Of a DNA stretch of 64,000 nucleotides, positions 55,315-64,000 are shown piece by piece (the first letter of the stretch is position 1; each line of letters begins with the position of its first letter). Origin of the DNA: Salvelinus alpinus (taxonomy: Eukaryota > Chordata > Actinopteri > Salmoniformes > Salmonidae). A program made the translations under genes and the position numbers. The stretch covers positions 8,494,051-8,558,050 of the forward strand of contig NC_092089.1 in assembly GCF_045679555.1 (NCBI RefSeq), in the 5' to 3' direction. Below the pieces are notes generated by a model. That model saw only the letters and a program-made list of their open reading frames with translations, ran no database searches and was not told the origin of the DNA.

Positions 55315-58300
55315 GTAAGGGCTATTTTTATACTTCTGCTGTTGTATTGTAGTGGTCTGTATGGTTGCTTTACGTCAAGTGTTTCACTTATTTTGCCTGG
55401 AAAAGGCACCGTGAAAAGACCGCTGAGAACTATTCAATCTGCGGTTGCTTTGCAAGTTGCACATGCTCGCGCTCTCCGAAAGTTTATTGATAAGAAATAA
55501 CAACGAATCTATGACTTTTATCTACACGTCTTAAATATTGGAGTAATATTCATTATTCGTAACCTACTCTGGAAGTGTATTAGTCGTCTGAAGTGGGAGT
55601 TTGTTCCAGCTGCACTCACAGACATGTTGTTCCATATGAATGAGCCAAAAAACGGTGCGACATTTCGTTTGAGGGAGAAGTCATTTAGTATAAAAGAGCG
55701 TTTAGTCGAGATAATGGTGCTTATGACACAAATTATATCGTTTAGTTGACTTTAATTATTATAGCGTTGGTCGTCGGCGTCTGAAATATCACTAAAGACA
55801 GCTATTCGTTTTGGTGAATCTTCTGAAATATCACTAAAGACAGCTATTCGTTTTGGTGAATCTTCTGAAATATCACTAAAGACAGCTATTCGTTTTGGTG
55901 AATCGAAACAACAAAGGCCTTTGCATGAATTTGGCAGCACACAAATCATTTAACTGTTAGGATAAAATAGTAGCTATATAAACTAAACCATTACGTCAAA
56001 ACATATTCCAGGCCCACAATGACCTAGACATTATATTATCATTTTGTCTCGCAACATAGTTCTACTTTTTTGTATTCATTTTGAGGGAAATTATTTGAGG
56101 ATAAGACGTACGTATTTATGAAATATTTTGTTTTTAAAGTTTATAGCCTGACATGGAAAAATAACAATTTACAGATACTTTACATAATAATGCAGTTCAT
56201 CACGATAGCAGCCGGTTACCAGAATGCAGCGTGAATAGGCCTTCTCTGACAGACGTCACAGTCGATCCTTTTGCATCAAATAAATTATTTACATCCACGA
56301 TGACATTGACATTTTATACTGTCCTACAAAATACACGTCATTTAAGAATTCCAATACTTACTTCCATCTGCATTTGATACAGAAATAGTATTTCTTAAAT
56401 AACAATAGAAACCGACTAGGCCGCAGTGGCGACTGACACCATTTCGGTCAAACGCATTAACGCATTAAAAGTAGTTCTACTCACCTCAGTAATTAAAACG
56501 CGAAAACATATAATGAATATATGTGTGTGTATATCTATACTCTTAAATATATAGGCTTAAATATAATACATAGGTTATGAGTATTATAGTTTTCTGAACT
56601 TTTGGACGTTATTGCAGGACATTGTCCACAGTTATCCCAAACTGTAATTAACATACAAGAGTGGCATAAAATAGTTACAGGGATATCCAAGCGAGTAGGC
56701 CCATTTTGAAACGCTATTCATGTCGAAATGTATGCGTGGTATTAGGCATTTATAGAAATGCACGTGTTTCTAAGCAACATATTAACCAATCCTGTGGCGT
56801 TGTTGATCCTCCCAGAGCTCCCAGTACGAGCTGAAGGACAGTCCTGGCGTCCATCCTGGCAGCTTCGCGGCCCACACCTCGCCAGCTTTCTACCCATACG
56901 GCCAGTTCCAGTACGGGGACCCGGCCAGGCCCAAGAACGCCACCCGGGAGAGTACCAGCACGCTGAAGGCCTGGCTCAATGAGCACAGGAAGAACCCCTA
57001 CCCCACCAAGGGAGAGAAGATCATGTTGGCCATCATTACTAAGATGACCCTGACGCAGGTTTCCACCTGGTTCGCCAACGCCAGGAGGAGGCTGAAGAAA
57101 GAGAACAAGGTGACGTGGGGAGCCAGGAGTAAAGAGGACGAGGATGGAAACATCTTCGGCTCGGACAATGAGGGAGACGCGGAGAAGAACGATGACGAGG
57201 AGGAGATCGATCTAGAGAGCATCGATATAGACAAGATTGACGACAACGATGGAGATCAGAGCAATGAGGATGACGATGATAAACCGGAGGGCAGAGAGCG
57301 ACACCGAGAACTGGAGAGTCTGGAGAAACGGCGGGCCTTCGCCCTGCAGCACGAGGCCTTCGACAAATGTAAGAACTCCATTTCCTCCGGGAATGACCTT
57401 TCTGACAGCAACACCGGAGTTGTGTCCCCGGACAGACAGGGAACTTTTCAGCTCCCAGTGAACAATAAGCCTAAGATCTGGTCGTTAGCTGAGACGGCTA
57501 CCAGTCCTGATAGTTCTGTCAAGTCCACCTCTCCGTCCGGCCCTACCGGTCACACCCCGCCTCAGATGCAGCACCCAGCTTTCCTCCCCTCTCACGGACT
57601 ATACACCTGTCAGATAGGCAAGTTCCATAACTGGACCAACGGAGCTTTTCTGGGGCAGAACTCTCTGCTGAATGTCCGGTCGTTTCTAGGAGTTAATCAG
57701 CACCAGCACCATCATCATAACCTCCACTTACAGACCCAGCAGCTGCAGCAGCAGCAGGCCTCGGTGTTGGTGTCGCCTGGAGCCTCGCCACAACTCAGCC
57801 CCAAGCACATAGGTATGCACCAGTCAGAATCGCATTGCGCAATGCTTTATTTACTATTATATTTGGTAAGCAAAAATCATAGAAATTACAGTTAATACAA
57901 AATGCATAGCTTATCAATTGTATTTTGTCAGAAAGGGCTTTTTAAAACGACGAAAGTTTCTACTCACACACACACACACACACACCACACACACACACAC
58001 ACTCACACACACACACACACACCCACACACACACTAGTATTTGTTATAATATTTATCATAATAATAATAATAATAATGACATAGAAGCATTATGTTATCA
58101 CTCAAGTATTTAATTAAAATATATATTTAGGTTCTTTTGTAATGAGTTGAATCCTTTTATTTCAGACCGTGAAAACGTTGTAAGAAGTGCCTCTCCTCCA
58201 ACGCAACTTCTGAAGTCCTCATTCAGACCCCTTCATGATGGGTAAGACGCTGTTTGATTGGTTGGCTAAATGCAGCTGGGCTAAAGTATAGCAGTAAGAC

Positions 58301-59137
58301 TGATATTCTAATATTGTAATATTAAATGGTTTCGTCCCAAATGGTGTCATAAGTCAGTAAGACTGAAATTCTAATATTGTAATATGAAATGGTTTCGTCC
58401 AAAATGGTGTCATTCTGCGGTGTGTTGTGGCTCTCAGTGGGTATAGGTTTCCCCCGGTTTCTTGGTGGACAGATGTGAGAGATTGGTCTGGCTTCTAAAA
58501 AAAATAGTTGTTCTTCTCCGGGTGACACGGGGTTTCGTCTCCAGACCCCCCCTCTCCCCTAATTCCCTCCCTCTGGAGGCTGACTACTTATCAAGTCCCC
58601 CGTAAAACGGGACCTGTCTGGGGCTCGGCTTCCCTAAAGACCCCGGGGAGCAGCCCGGCCCTGGGGAGCGTTCTAGTAGAAGACTTCTCCCCGTCTGGAG
58701 TGCTAACATTTACACAGACCCTCTTTCTTCCCACTATTAGCACTAGGCCGCTGCTGGCAGTACTATCCTCATATGACTCTCACTATTAGCGCTAGTCCGC
58801 TGCTGGCAGTACTATCCTCATATGACGGCCTGTTTGTGTGTGTGTGGTTTGGCATGTATTATACACACGTGGAACCATTCGTGTCATAAATGATATGCTT
58901 TAAATACAAGTTCCTGATATAGGTGAAATGCGTCGACAGGAACACTTGAAGAGATATAGCATCCTAGATGACATGTTCTGTATGTTGACCCAGTGTCTAC
59001 TTGAAAATCATCTTCTATTGTATAGAAAAAGGGTTCTCTCTTTTCATTGTTATCTTCATCCTCCTCTGTGTTCTTTCAGCCCCAGGACTCAGCAAGAAGC
59101 CTCGCAGCTGGTTCTAACTGCCCTCTCCTCGGCTTGA
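55069..59137 (+). CDS. irx1: Iroquois homeobox protein 1 (four-exon gene)
   Basis: The protein is a TALE-class homeodomain transcription factor that acts in the nucleus in embryonic patterning (neural, heart, kidney and limb in vertebrates). Exons 55069-55314, 56816-57812, 58166-58241 and 59080-59137 join to 1377 bp: 458 residues and a TGA stop, close to the 480 of human IRX1. The N terminus [16 protein letters not shown] and [12 protein letters not shown] are Irx1-type. The homeodomain spans about residues 119-180, with the TALE Pro-Tyr-Pro at 143-145 and WFANARRR at 167-174 (recognition helix, Asn170). An acidic stretch follows (205-245), then [14 protein letters not shown] (300-313), an Iroquois-specific motif, PSHGLYTC from 340, and a His/Gln-rich run (377-397). 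The C terminus LVLTALSSA resembles the family end. ATG at 55069 has A at -3 and is the first in-frame ATG seen. Paralogue (irx1a or irx1b, or a salmonid duplicate) cannot be assigned. Confidence 0.95.
55315..56815 (+). other. irx1: irx1 intron 1
   Basis: A 1.5-kb AT-rich intron from GTAAGG to CTCCCAG. It carries a 42-bp triplicate at 55780-55905. A 65-codon minus-strand frame over that triplicate is an artefact. Confidence 0.9.
55780..55905. repeat. irx1: 42-bp tandem triplicate in irx1 intron 1
   Basis: CTGAAATATCACTAAAGACA followed by GCTATTCGTTTTGGTGAATC starts at 55781, 55823 and 55865. The three copies are essentially identical, so this is a recent local expansion likely to vary in copy number. 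Confidence 0.95.
56816..57812 (+). CDS. irx1: irx1 exon 2 (homeodomain exon)
   Basis: Starts AGC TCC CAG TAC GAG (residue 83) after the acceptor CTCCCAG, and holds the whole homeodomain, the acidic region and the conserved [10 protein letters not shown] and PSHGLYTC segments. It ends ...SPKHI plus one base before donor GTATGC at 57813, phase 1. Shorter frames in other phases over this exon are shadows. Confidence 0.95.
57961..58033. repeat. irx1: (CA)n microsatellite in irx1 intron 2
   Basis: Interrupted CA repeat (CACCACAC, CACTCAC, CACCCAC interruptions) followed by an AAT trinucleotide run at about 58058-58075. It lies inside the 353-bp intron between exons 2 and 3. Confidence 0.95.
58166..58241 (+). 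CDS. irx1: irx1 exon 3
   Basis: A 76-bp exon after TTTATTTCAG, coding [20 protein letters not shown] and RPLHD. It resembles the matching stretch near the C terminus of vertebrate Irx1 (Ser-Pro, QLKSPFQPVRD-like). Donor GTAAGA at 58242, phase 2. The phase fits exon 2 on one side and exon 4 on the other. Confidence 0.9.
58242..59079 (+). other. irx1: irx1 intron 3 with two small tandem duplications
   Basis: The intron contains a 63-bp duplication beginning CAGTAAGACTG at 58292 and 58355, and a 49-bp duplication beginning CACTATTAGC at 58732 and 58781. Both are two-copy and slightly diverged. The remainder is unique. Confidence 0.85.
59080..59137 (+). CDS. irx1: irx1 exon 4 (terminal coding exon)
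   Basis: After the acceptor TTCTTTCAG the exon codes [18 protein letters not shown] and stops at TGA 59135-59137. The short hydrophobic end resembles the ILAALPSA-type end of vertebrate Irx1. The codon for Gly is completed across the junction (GG plus C). Confidence 0.9.
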
Positions 59138-59274
59138 TCAACACATTCTGCCCTGGGGAAAAAAAGACTTTACGCACTCAGAAAAGGACAATGAGAAATA
59201 ACTTAATTCACCGTAGCATTCAGAGCAAATGGCTAATTTGATATAAACTCCTGTGGCAGGATCTCGTCTATTGT

Positions 59275-59397
59275 TGTAAATAATGGCGCCTGTTATTCCC
59301 TGCTCTTTACCCTGGGACGTTTGGTAGGCTTTTCCTTTTGTCTTTCTTCTGTTGGGGTCTTCTGTTCTGTACATACAGTGATTTACATGTGTAAATA
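59275..59397 (+). promoter_or_regulatory. irx1: Cluster of three Pumilio-type motifs in the irx1 3' UTR
   Basis: TGTAAATA (59275), TGTACATA (59368) and TGTAAATA (59390) all match UGUANAUA, the established binding motif of PUM proteins. Three exact matches within 123 bases of a short 3' UTR are more than chance would usually give. Post-transcriptional repression is an inference. Confidence 0.6.
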
Positions 59398-59436
59398 GCG
59401 CGTTGACGACATTTGTTCAGATCGTATATTTTGTCT

Positions 59437-59442
59437 AATAAA
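59437..59442 (+). terminator. irx1: Polyadenylation signal of irx1
   Basis: AATAAA lies 300 bases after the stop codon, on the coding strand, with no earlier AATAAA in the 3' UTR. Cleavage is expected 10-30 bases further on. Confidence 0.75.
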
Positions 59443-59599
59443 CTAAATGAAATTATCGAGAAATCAAAGAATATACATCTTTTGTTTTTTGTATTTTCTG
59501 GATCAAACAGCTCTGCCACTGTGACATATTTAGAGAACAGGGGACGCTCTCTGTTGCACAATATTATTAAACAATACCAGAATTTAATTTGGTTCAACC

Positions 59600-59675
59600 T
59601 AGACGATTATTATCAGTATTATTATTATGACTATTATTATTGTTATTGTTATTATTATTATTATTATTACTACAC
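59600..59675. repeat. (ATT)n-rich microsatellite
   Basis: Imperfect TTA/ATT run with G and C interruptions just downstream of irx1. Confidence 0.85.
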
Positions 59676-59699
59676 ACATCAATCAGGGTAAACGGCTTA

Positions 59700-60240
59700 T
59701 CATAACTAACGCAAAGACGTTTCATTCCAATGTAATCATTAGCAGCTGAGAGGATCCCGCCTTGCAGCTCGTCCCCTGTTAGAGAGAGGGCCGAGCGGGT
59801 AAAGCAGCGGATAATACCGACCCTCTCATCTAATGTTATTCCACTTTCTCCAGTTAAATGGGGAGGGAGCGTCGACGCATTGAGGTGCTAATAACCGGAC
59901 AGATGGTTACTGGTGCCGGGAAATGGACAGAAGCAGCTGGGAGCATCATTAAGTAATAATGTGGGAACGCCCTGCCCAAACAAAATCAAATGGTTCAAAT
60001 CTAATCTGTCAGAAAGAGAAGTCGATTCGGTAATATATTATTAATAGTGAGAGGTTAGCGGTCAGGTGACGATGTTAGCGGGGTTACTAACTGTGTTGGG
60101 GTCCGGCCAGCTACATGTGATCGGAAAAGTTATAGGGATGGCTATTGTGACTGGAGTAAACTCATTCTATTGAATCAGTTTAATAATAGCTTCATGACGA
60201 GGAACAATCGCAAGGATTATGGTGATGTCATTTGAAGTGT
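59700..60240. promoter_or_regulatory. Unique downstream flank, candidate regulatory element
   Basis: Complex sequence with several homeodomain-like TAAT cores (CATCATTAAGTAATAATGTG near 59944, TCTAATCTGTCAG near 60000). The texture is like a conserved non-coding element, but conservation was not tested. No ORF or RNA gene is supported, and the stretch 60240-60796 is AT-rich with nothing recognised. Confidence 0.35.
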
Positions 60241-60796
60241 AACATTGTTTTGGTTATTGGAATGAACGGTGGACATGTGGATCCACAACGATCAGACTTC
60301 AATACAGCATGAGAAAGATATCTTAGACCTACATTAATAAAGACGATAATATTAACAGGTTTCATTCCAATTAAAACAACTATTATTAAACAAATTTAAA
60401 CAAATAATAGCCTCCATAAACTGGTTATATAACAATTACATTTCATGTTACATATTTAGTGGGTATAACGCCATGTCAAAATTCCTATTAAAAATTGTTA
60501 AATTGAATATTTTTAATGTAGTATTTGCAATAGACGAATATATTTTGTACTCCCTATTTGGAGGTATGGCAGGCTGAACGTGTAGGCTGGCTCGGTGCCT
60601 GTCTATCGTTGTATCACAGCGACCTCTATAGGCTTCCGTACATTTACAGATAAATAATATAGACCTCGTCAAAATATGTTTTCTTTAAACTCTAGAAACA
60701 CTTGACAACTTGTAACTTTTTACAACTTCGAATAAGCAACCAAAGTGAGCCTGGAATATAAGTCAAAAGATGATATGTTATCAACATGTTATTCTC

Positions 60797-61024
60797 TCCC
60801 GAGTGGCGCAGCGGTTTAAACTGCATCTCAGTGATTGTGGCATACACTACAGACACATTGGTTCGATTCCAGGCTGTATCACAACCGGCCGTGATTGGGA
60901 GTCCCATAGTGTGGCGCACAATTGGCCCAGCGTCGTCCGGGTTTGCCCGGGATAAGCCGTGATTGTAAATAAGAATTTGTTCTGAACTGACTTTCCTAGT
61001 TAAATAAAGGTCAAATAAAATAAA
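60797..61024 (+). mobile_element. tRNA-derived SINE, near full length
   Basis: The head CCCGAGTGGCGCAGCGGTTT (A-box region), B box GGTTCGATTCC at 60860-60870, the body CTGTATCACAACCGGCCGTG, and the tail AATAAGAATTTGTTCTGAAC, AGTTAAATAAAGGTC followed by an AAATAAAATAAA run. It is the same family as the copies at 48.3 and 48.7 kb but closer to the family consensus in its B box. The minus-strand frame over it is a shadow. Confidence 0.93.
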
Positions 61025-61359
61025 CCAACTCACAGTCAGATAGAACACAAAACTGTGTGTGTGGTCAGATAAAGTTTAGAATATAATTACTCTTAGAAGA
61101 TTGGAACCATATGTTCTATATACACCATAAACCGCTTTCCCCTGCCCCGTTTCTTGTGAGGGTCAAATCATTTAAATTCAGTGTTAACAAAGGCTATTTA
61201 AAATACTTGGTTTCTAATCATTTTACAAAGTCTAAAGATTGGTGTTGTCCTATATTAGTAAAGTTGAGAGATTATTTCGCAATGAAAACTTATTTGAGTA
61301 TTTTTCTCCAGAGAGCGAGGCAGAGTAAAGGAGGTCTAACAGAATTGAATTAATCAAAT

Positions 61360-62300
61360 TAAGATCTAGGCCACCTCAGTGCGCACTCCAGCAGTCTCCA
61401 CCGTGTTAATTCCGGGGTCAAAGTGGCTTTATTTTTCACTAAACGTTGACTTCTCTCAAGGAGAGGAACATTTATGCGCATAAATTTGTGACATTTTGAT
61501 GGCAGTTCGCTAAACAGTTACGCCGTTAAAAGGCTGTTAGAAAATTAACCAGGTCACAGGGGGGCGAAGGCAGGACAGGGTCAGATGTGTTTGTTGTGCC
61601 TTCTGTCAAAAACACAATTATTTATATTATCAACAACTTGGTTTAGCCATGCACAGAGCTCAGCCATCTCCCAGATCTCCATCCGTACGTTCATTCATGT
61701 CGGCATTTGGGGATGATGATGACTTCTGTAAGATCACGCGCTATGAAGTTTCAGTCGCCCTTGTAAATTACTATTAAGGAAAAAAGGAAAATCAACCCAG
61801 TCATGGCGCAACACGAAACGCAGAAATATAAAATACTATATAATATAATTAAACAGATAATGGCTGAATAAACAACATGCCTCAGTGTTTTAAATGCGCT
61901 GATATATTCAGATGGACAAAAGACAGCCCTTCCAGGAAGTCACGGCAGGTGCGCGGAATGTCATCTTTTACTCGACATTCGCACGTCACGTCTTCTCACG
62001 AGCCTTTTGTAGTTGATATGAAATAACCCCCCGGTGTCTGGTTCCTGGGTTTCTGTAGCGAAGCACCTTGAGGTTTGCAGCGCCGCTAGCTGCAGCCTGC
62101 CATTATATTACGTTTCCCTAATATATACAACAACACAAATCATTTAGCGGTGGATGTACAGTTGATTGTTTAATGAGTAATAAAGCGGCTAGGAACCTAT
62201 AATTAGGCTGTCACTGTGAGCTGGTCCTCCCAGCGCCCCGGGCCACAGCGGAGAGAGACGCCATTAACACTCCAAACAAATACATTTAACACAGCGTAGA
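61360..62300. promoter_or_regulatory. Unique downstream block, candidate regulatory elements
   Basis: Non-repetitive sequence, including TTTATGCGCATAAATTTGTG (61471), with the perfect palindrome TTTATGCGCATAAA, and a second block near 62050-62280 with GTTTAATGAGTAATAAAGCG and ATAATTAGGCTG. The pattern suggests developmental enhancers near an Iroquois gene, which is inference. Region 62300-62780 is AT-rich with no recognised feature. Confidence 0.35.
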
Positions 62301-62792
62301 GATATACTGTAGAGGTGGTTCGCTGTTAATGCTAAGGAAAGTTATCTAATATTTACCGCCTGTTATTTAATGGCCAACAAGTGTAAACAACAACACAAAA
62401 ACAACAGTCCATGGTATAATAAAGTAACAACAATTATTATTAGTTTAATGACAGCAAGTATTATAATATAATAATGAGCAGTATGGGAAATTACCTTTTC
62501 CAATTAATTAAAGTTAAATATAGTTTAATATATCATTGATTGAATGGTTGCTCGTGTGATAAAACACAGAAATCTTGAAAAAAAATGACATATTGTATTA
62601 AAAGATTTAAAATGAATTTGACTTTATATCATTCCTATTAACAAAATAAAAGTTACGTACATTTTAATAATGAATACATAAACATTAGATGCCAATGCAA
62701 ATTGGCACTAAACTGCTGCTATTTTGAGGAAGAACATTGGACATATGGGAAACCAGAAAGTGTACAATATTCTAACACAATATGTTGTTAGC

Positions 62793-62970
62793 CCCGGGCC
62801 TACCCCTAACCCGGCCTACCCCTAACCCTAACCCTAACCCGGCCTACCCCTAACCCTACCCCTAACCCGGCCTACCCCTAACTCTACCCCTACCCCTAAC
62901 TCTAACCCGGCCTACCCCTAACCCGGCCTACCCCTAACTCTACCCCTACCCCTAACTCTACCCCTAACCC
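62793..62970. repeat. Degenerate telomere-like CCCTAA repeat
   Basis: CCTACCCCTAACCCGG-type units are mixed with three perfect CCCTAA hexamers at about 62817-62838 and many CCCCTA/CTCTAC variants. It is an interstitial block on the C-rich strand and not a functional telomere. Confidence 0.85.
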
Positions 62971-62976
62971 GGACAA

Positions 62977-63524
62977 CGCCGGGCCCCATATTTTCCATTT
63001 AGTCTTGGGCCGTGGTCCCACACCATACTCTGCCTTTTGTTGCTGAACACCTACAGTGTCCCTTTGCTGCCTGAAATCTGACACAATGTAGCGATCCATT
63101 GACTTTGCTGTTGGATTGCGCCTCGTGTGTGTGTGAGCAGAGAGGTGACGTCGTGGAGGGAAAGTTTATCACTGTCTTGTCTTTTTGTCAGGAGCAGCCT
63201 ATTCACCCAGACCTCTGCTTTACAACGCAGCTGTCTCTGCCTCTTTCATCCAGAGATGTCTGTTGTCTTTCTGAAGATGCCTTAATCCAATCATCTCCGT
63301 AGTGAGAGAGAGAGACGCCTGAATACCTCCTGTAGTTTGGCCCAGCTGGGAGCGACAAGTCAGTCACTAGCAACACTACAACAATGTCCCGACACCGTGT
63401 TCAGCGGACTACTCTGCTGCTACTGGTTTCAGGAACACAATGGGTTGAATGGGACGGATGGCACGGTCACAGGCCTTTCTATCCAAGAGGGACGGGTCGG
63501 TATCAAACACGCCACGGGAAGAGA
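62977..63524. other. Unique DNA before the final array
   Basis: About 550 bp of complex sequence with small frames on both strands that show no recognisable domain. No gene is supported. Confidence 0.55.
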
Positions 63525-64000
63525 CTGGATAGCTGGGTTGGAGGGGGCTGCACGGTTCTTGTGGAGGGGGGAGGGGGCTGGATAGCTGGGTTGGAGGGGG
63601 CTGCGTGGTTCTTGTGGAGGGGGGAGGGGGCTGGATAGCTGGGTTGGAGGGGGCTGCACGGTTCTTGTGGAGGGGGGAGGGGGCTGGATAGCTGGGTTGG
63701 AGGGGGCTGCGTGGTTCTTGTGGAGGGGGGAGGGGGCTGGATAGCTGGGTTGGAGGGGGCTGCGTGGTTCTTGTGGAGGGGGGAGGGGGCTGGATAGCTG
63801 GGTTGGAGGGGGCTGCGTGGTTCTTGTGGAGGGGGGAGGGGGCTGGATAGCTGGGTTGGAGGGGGCTGCACGGTTCTTGTGGAGGGGGGAGGGGGCTGGA
63901 TAGCTGGGTTGGAGGGGGCTGCACGGTTCTTGTGGAGGGGGGAGGGGGCTGGATAGCTGGGTTGGAGGGGGCTGCGTGGTTCTTGTGGAGGGGGGAGGGG
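63525..64000. repeat. 53-bp G-rich minisatellite, open at the right edge
   Basis: The unit CTGGATAGCTGGGTTGGAGG followed by GGGCTGCGTGGTTCTTGTGG and AGGGGGGAGGGGG (53 bp) repeats about nine times and runs off the window. The only regular variant is GCACGG or GCGTGG. Each unit has several G runs, giving dense quadruplex potential on the plus strand. Proline-rich minus-strand frames are artefacts. Confidence 0.97.

Larger units (their letters stand above)
59138..59460 (+). other. irx1: irx1 3' UTR
   Basis: About 320 bases from the stop to just past the AATAAA at 59437. It contains three UGUANAUA motifs at 59275-59282, 59368-59375 and 59390-59397. The reverse-strand frames here are not genes. 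Confidence 0.75.

Overview
The window looks like part of a teleost genome, most likely a salmonid. Three lines of evidence support this: tRNA-derived SINE copies with the 3' body and AATAAAGG-type tail familiar from salmonid genomes, a 5'-truncated fish LINE with a TTGAATTGA-type 3' end, and a spliced vertebrate Iroquois homeobox gene. There is no sign of prokaryotic gene organisation. Species and chromosome cannot be read from the sequence.

The only convincing host protein-coding gene is irx1 on the plus strand, with four exons between 55069 and 59137. The joined reading frame is 458 codons and all splice phases agree. It encodes a TALE homeodomain transcription factor. Its short 3' UTR has a polyadenylation signal at 59437 and three Pumilio-type motifs.

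About two thirds of the window is tandem-repeat DNA, almost all of it upstream of irx1. In order: a 41-bp array (1-5693, open at the left edge); a frameshifted LINE fragment flanked by GA microsatellites (5855-7233); a CCCTCCAT-type pyrimidine tract (7267-8643); a unique block that looks like a conserved regulatory element (about 8750-9660); a CCCCAGTCCAA composite array (10430-11815); a 30/31-bp plus 17-bp array (12843-22050); a 28-bp AT-rich array (22053-25035); a 42-bp array (25390-26700); a 38-bp array (27134-27822); a 27-bp array (27830-36623); a 33-bp array (36625-46800); a 101-bp array with a duplicated SINE (47532-48900); 46-bp and 78-bp small arrays (49089-49979); a unique stretch with a possible non-autonomous DNA transposon (49980-52880); and a 21-bp array with an AC microsatellite (52894-54066). 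irx1 follows, then unique AT-rich flank with another SINE (60797-61024), a telomere-like degenerate CCCTAA block (62793-62970), and a G-rich 53-bp array that runs off the right edge.

The most unusual aspect is the packing of about ten unrelated minisatellite families next to one another, several with nested higher-order repeats of 0.33 to 4.75 kb, close to a developmental regulator. The very long open frames inside these arrays arise because several unit lengths (21, 27, 33 and 42 bp) are multiples of three and contain no stop. I do not regard them as genes. I see no CRISPR array, prokaryotic operon or new protein system here.
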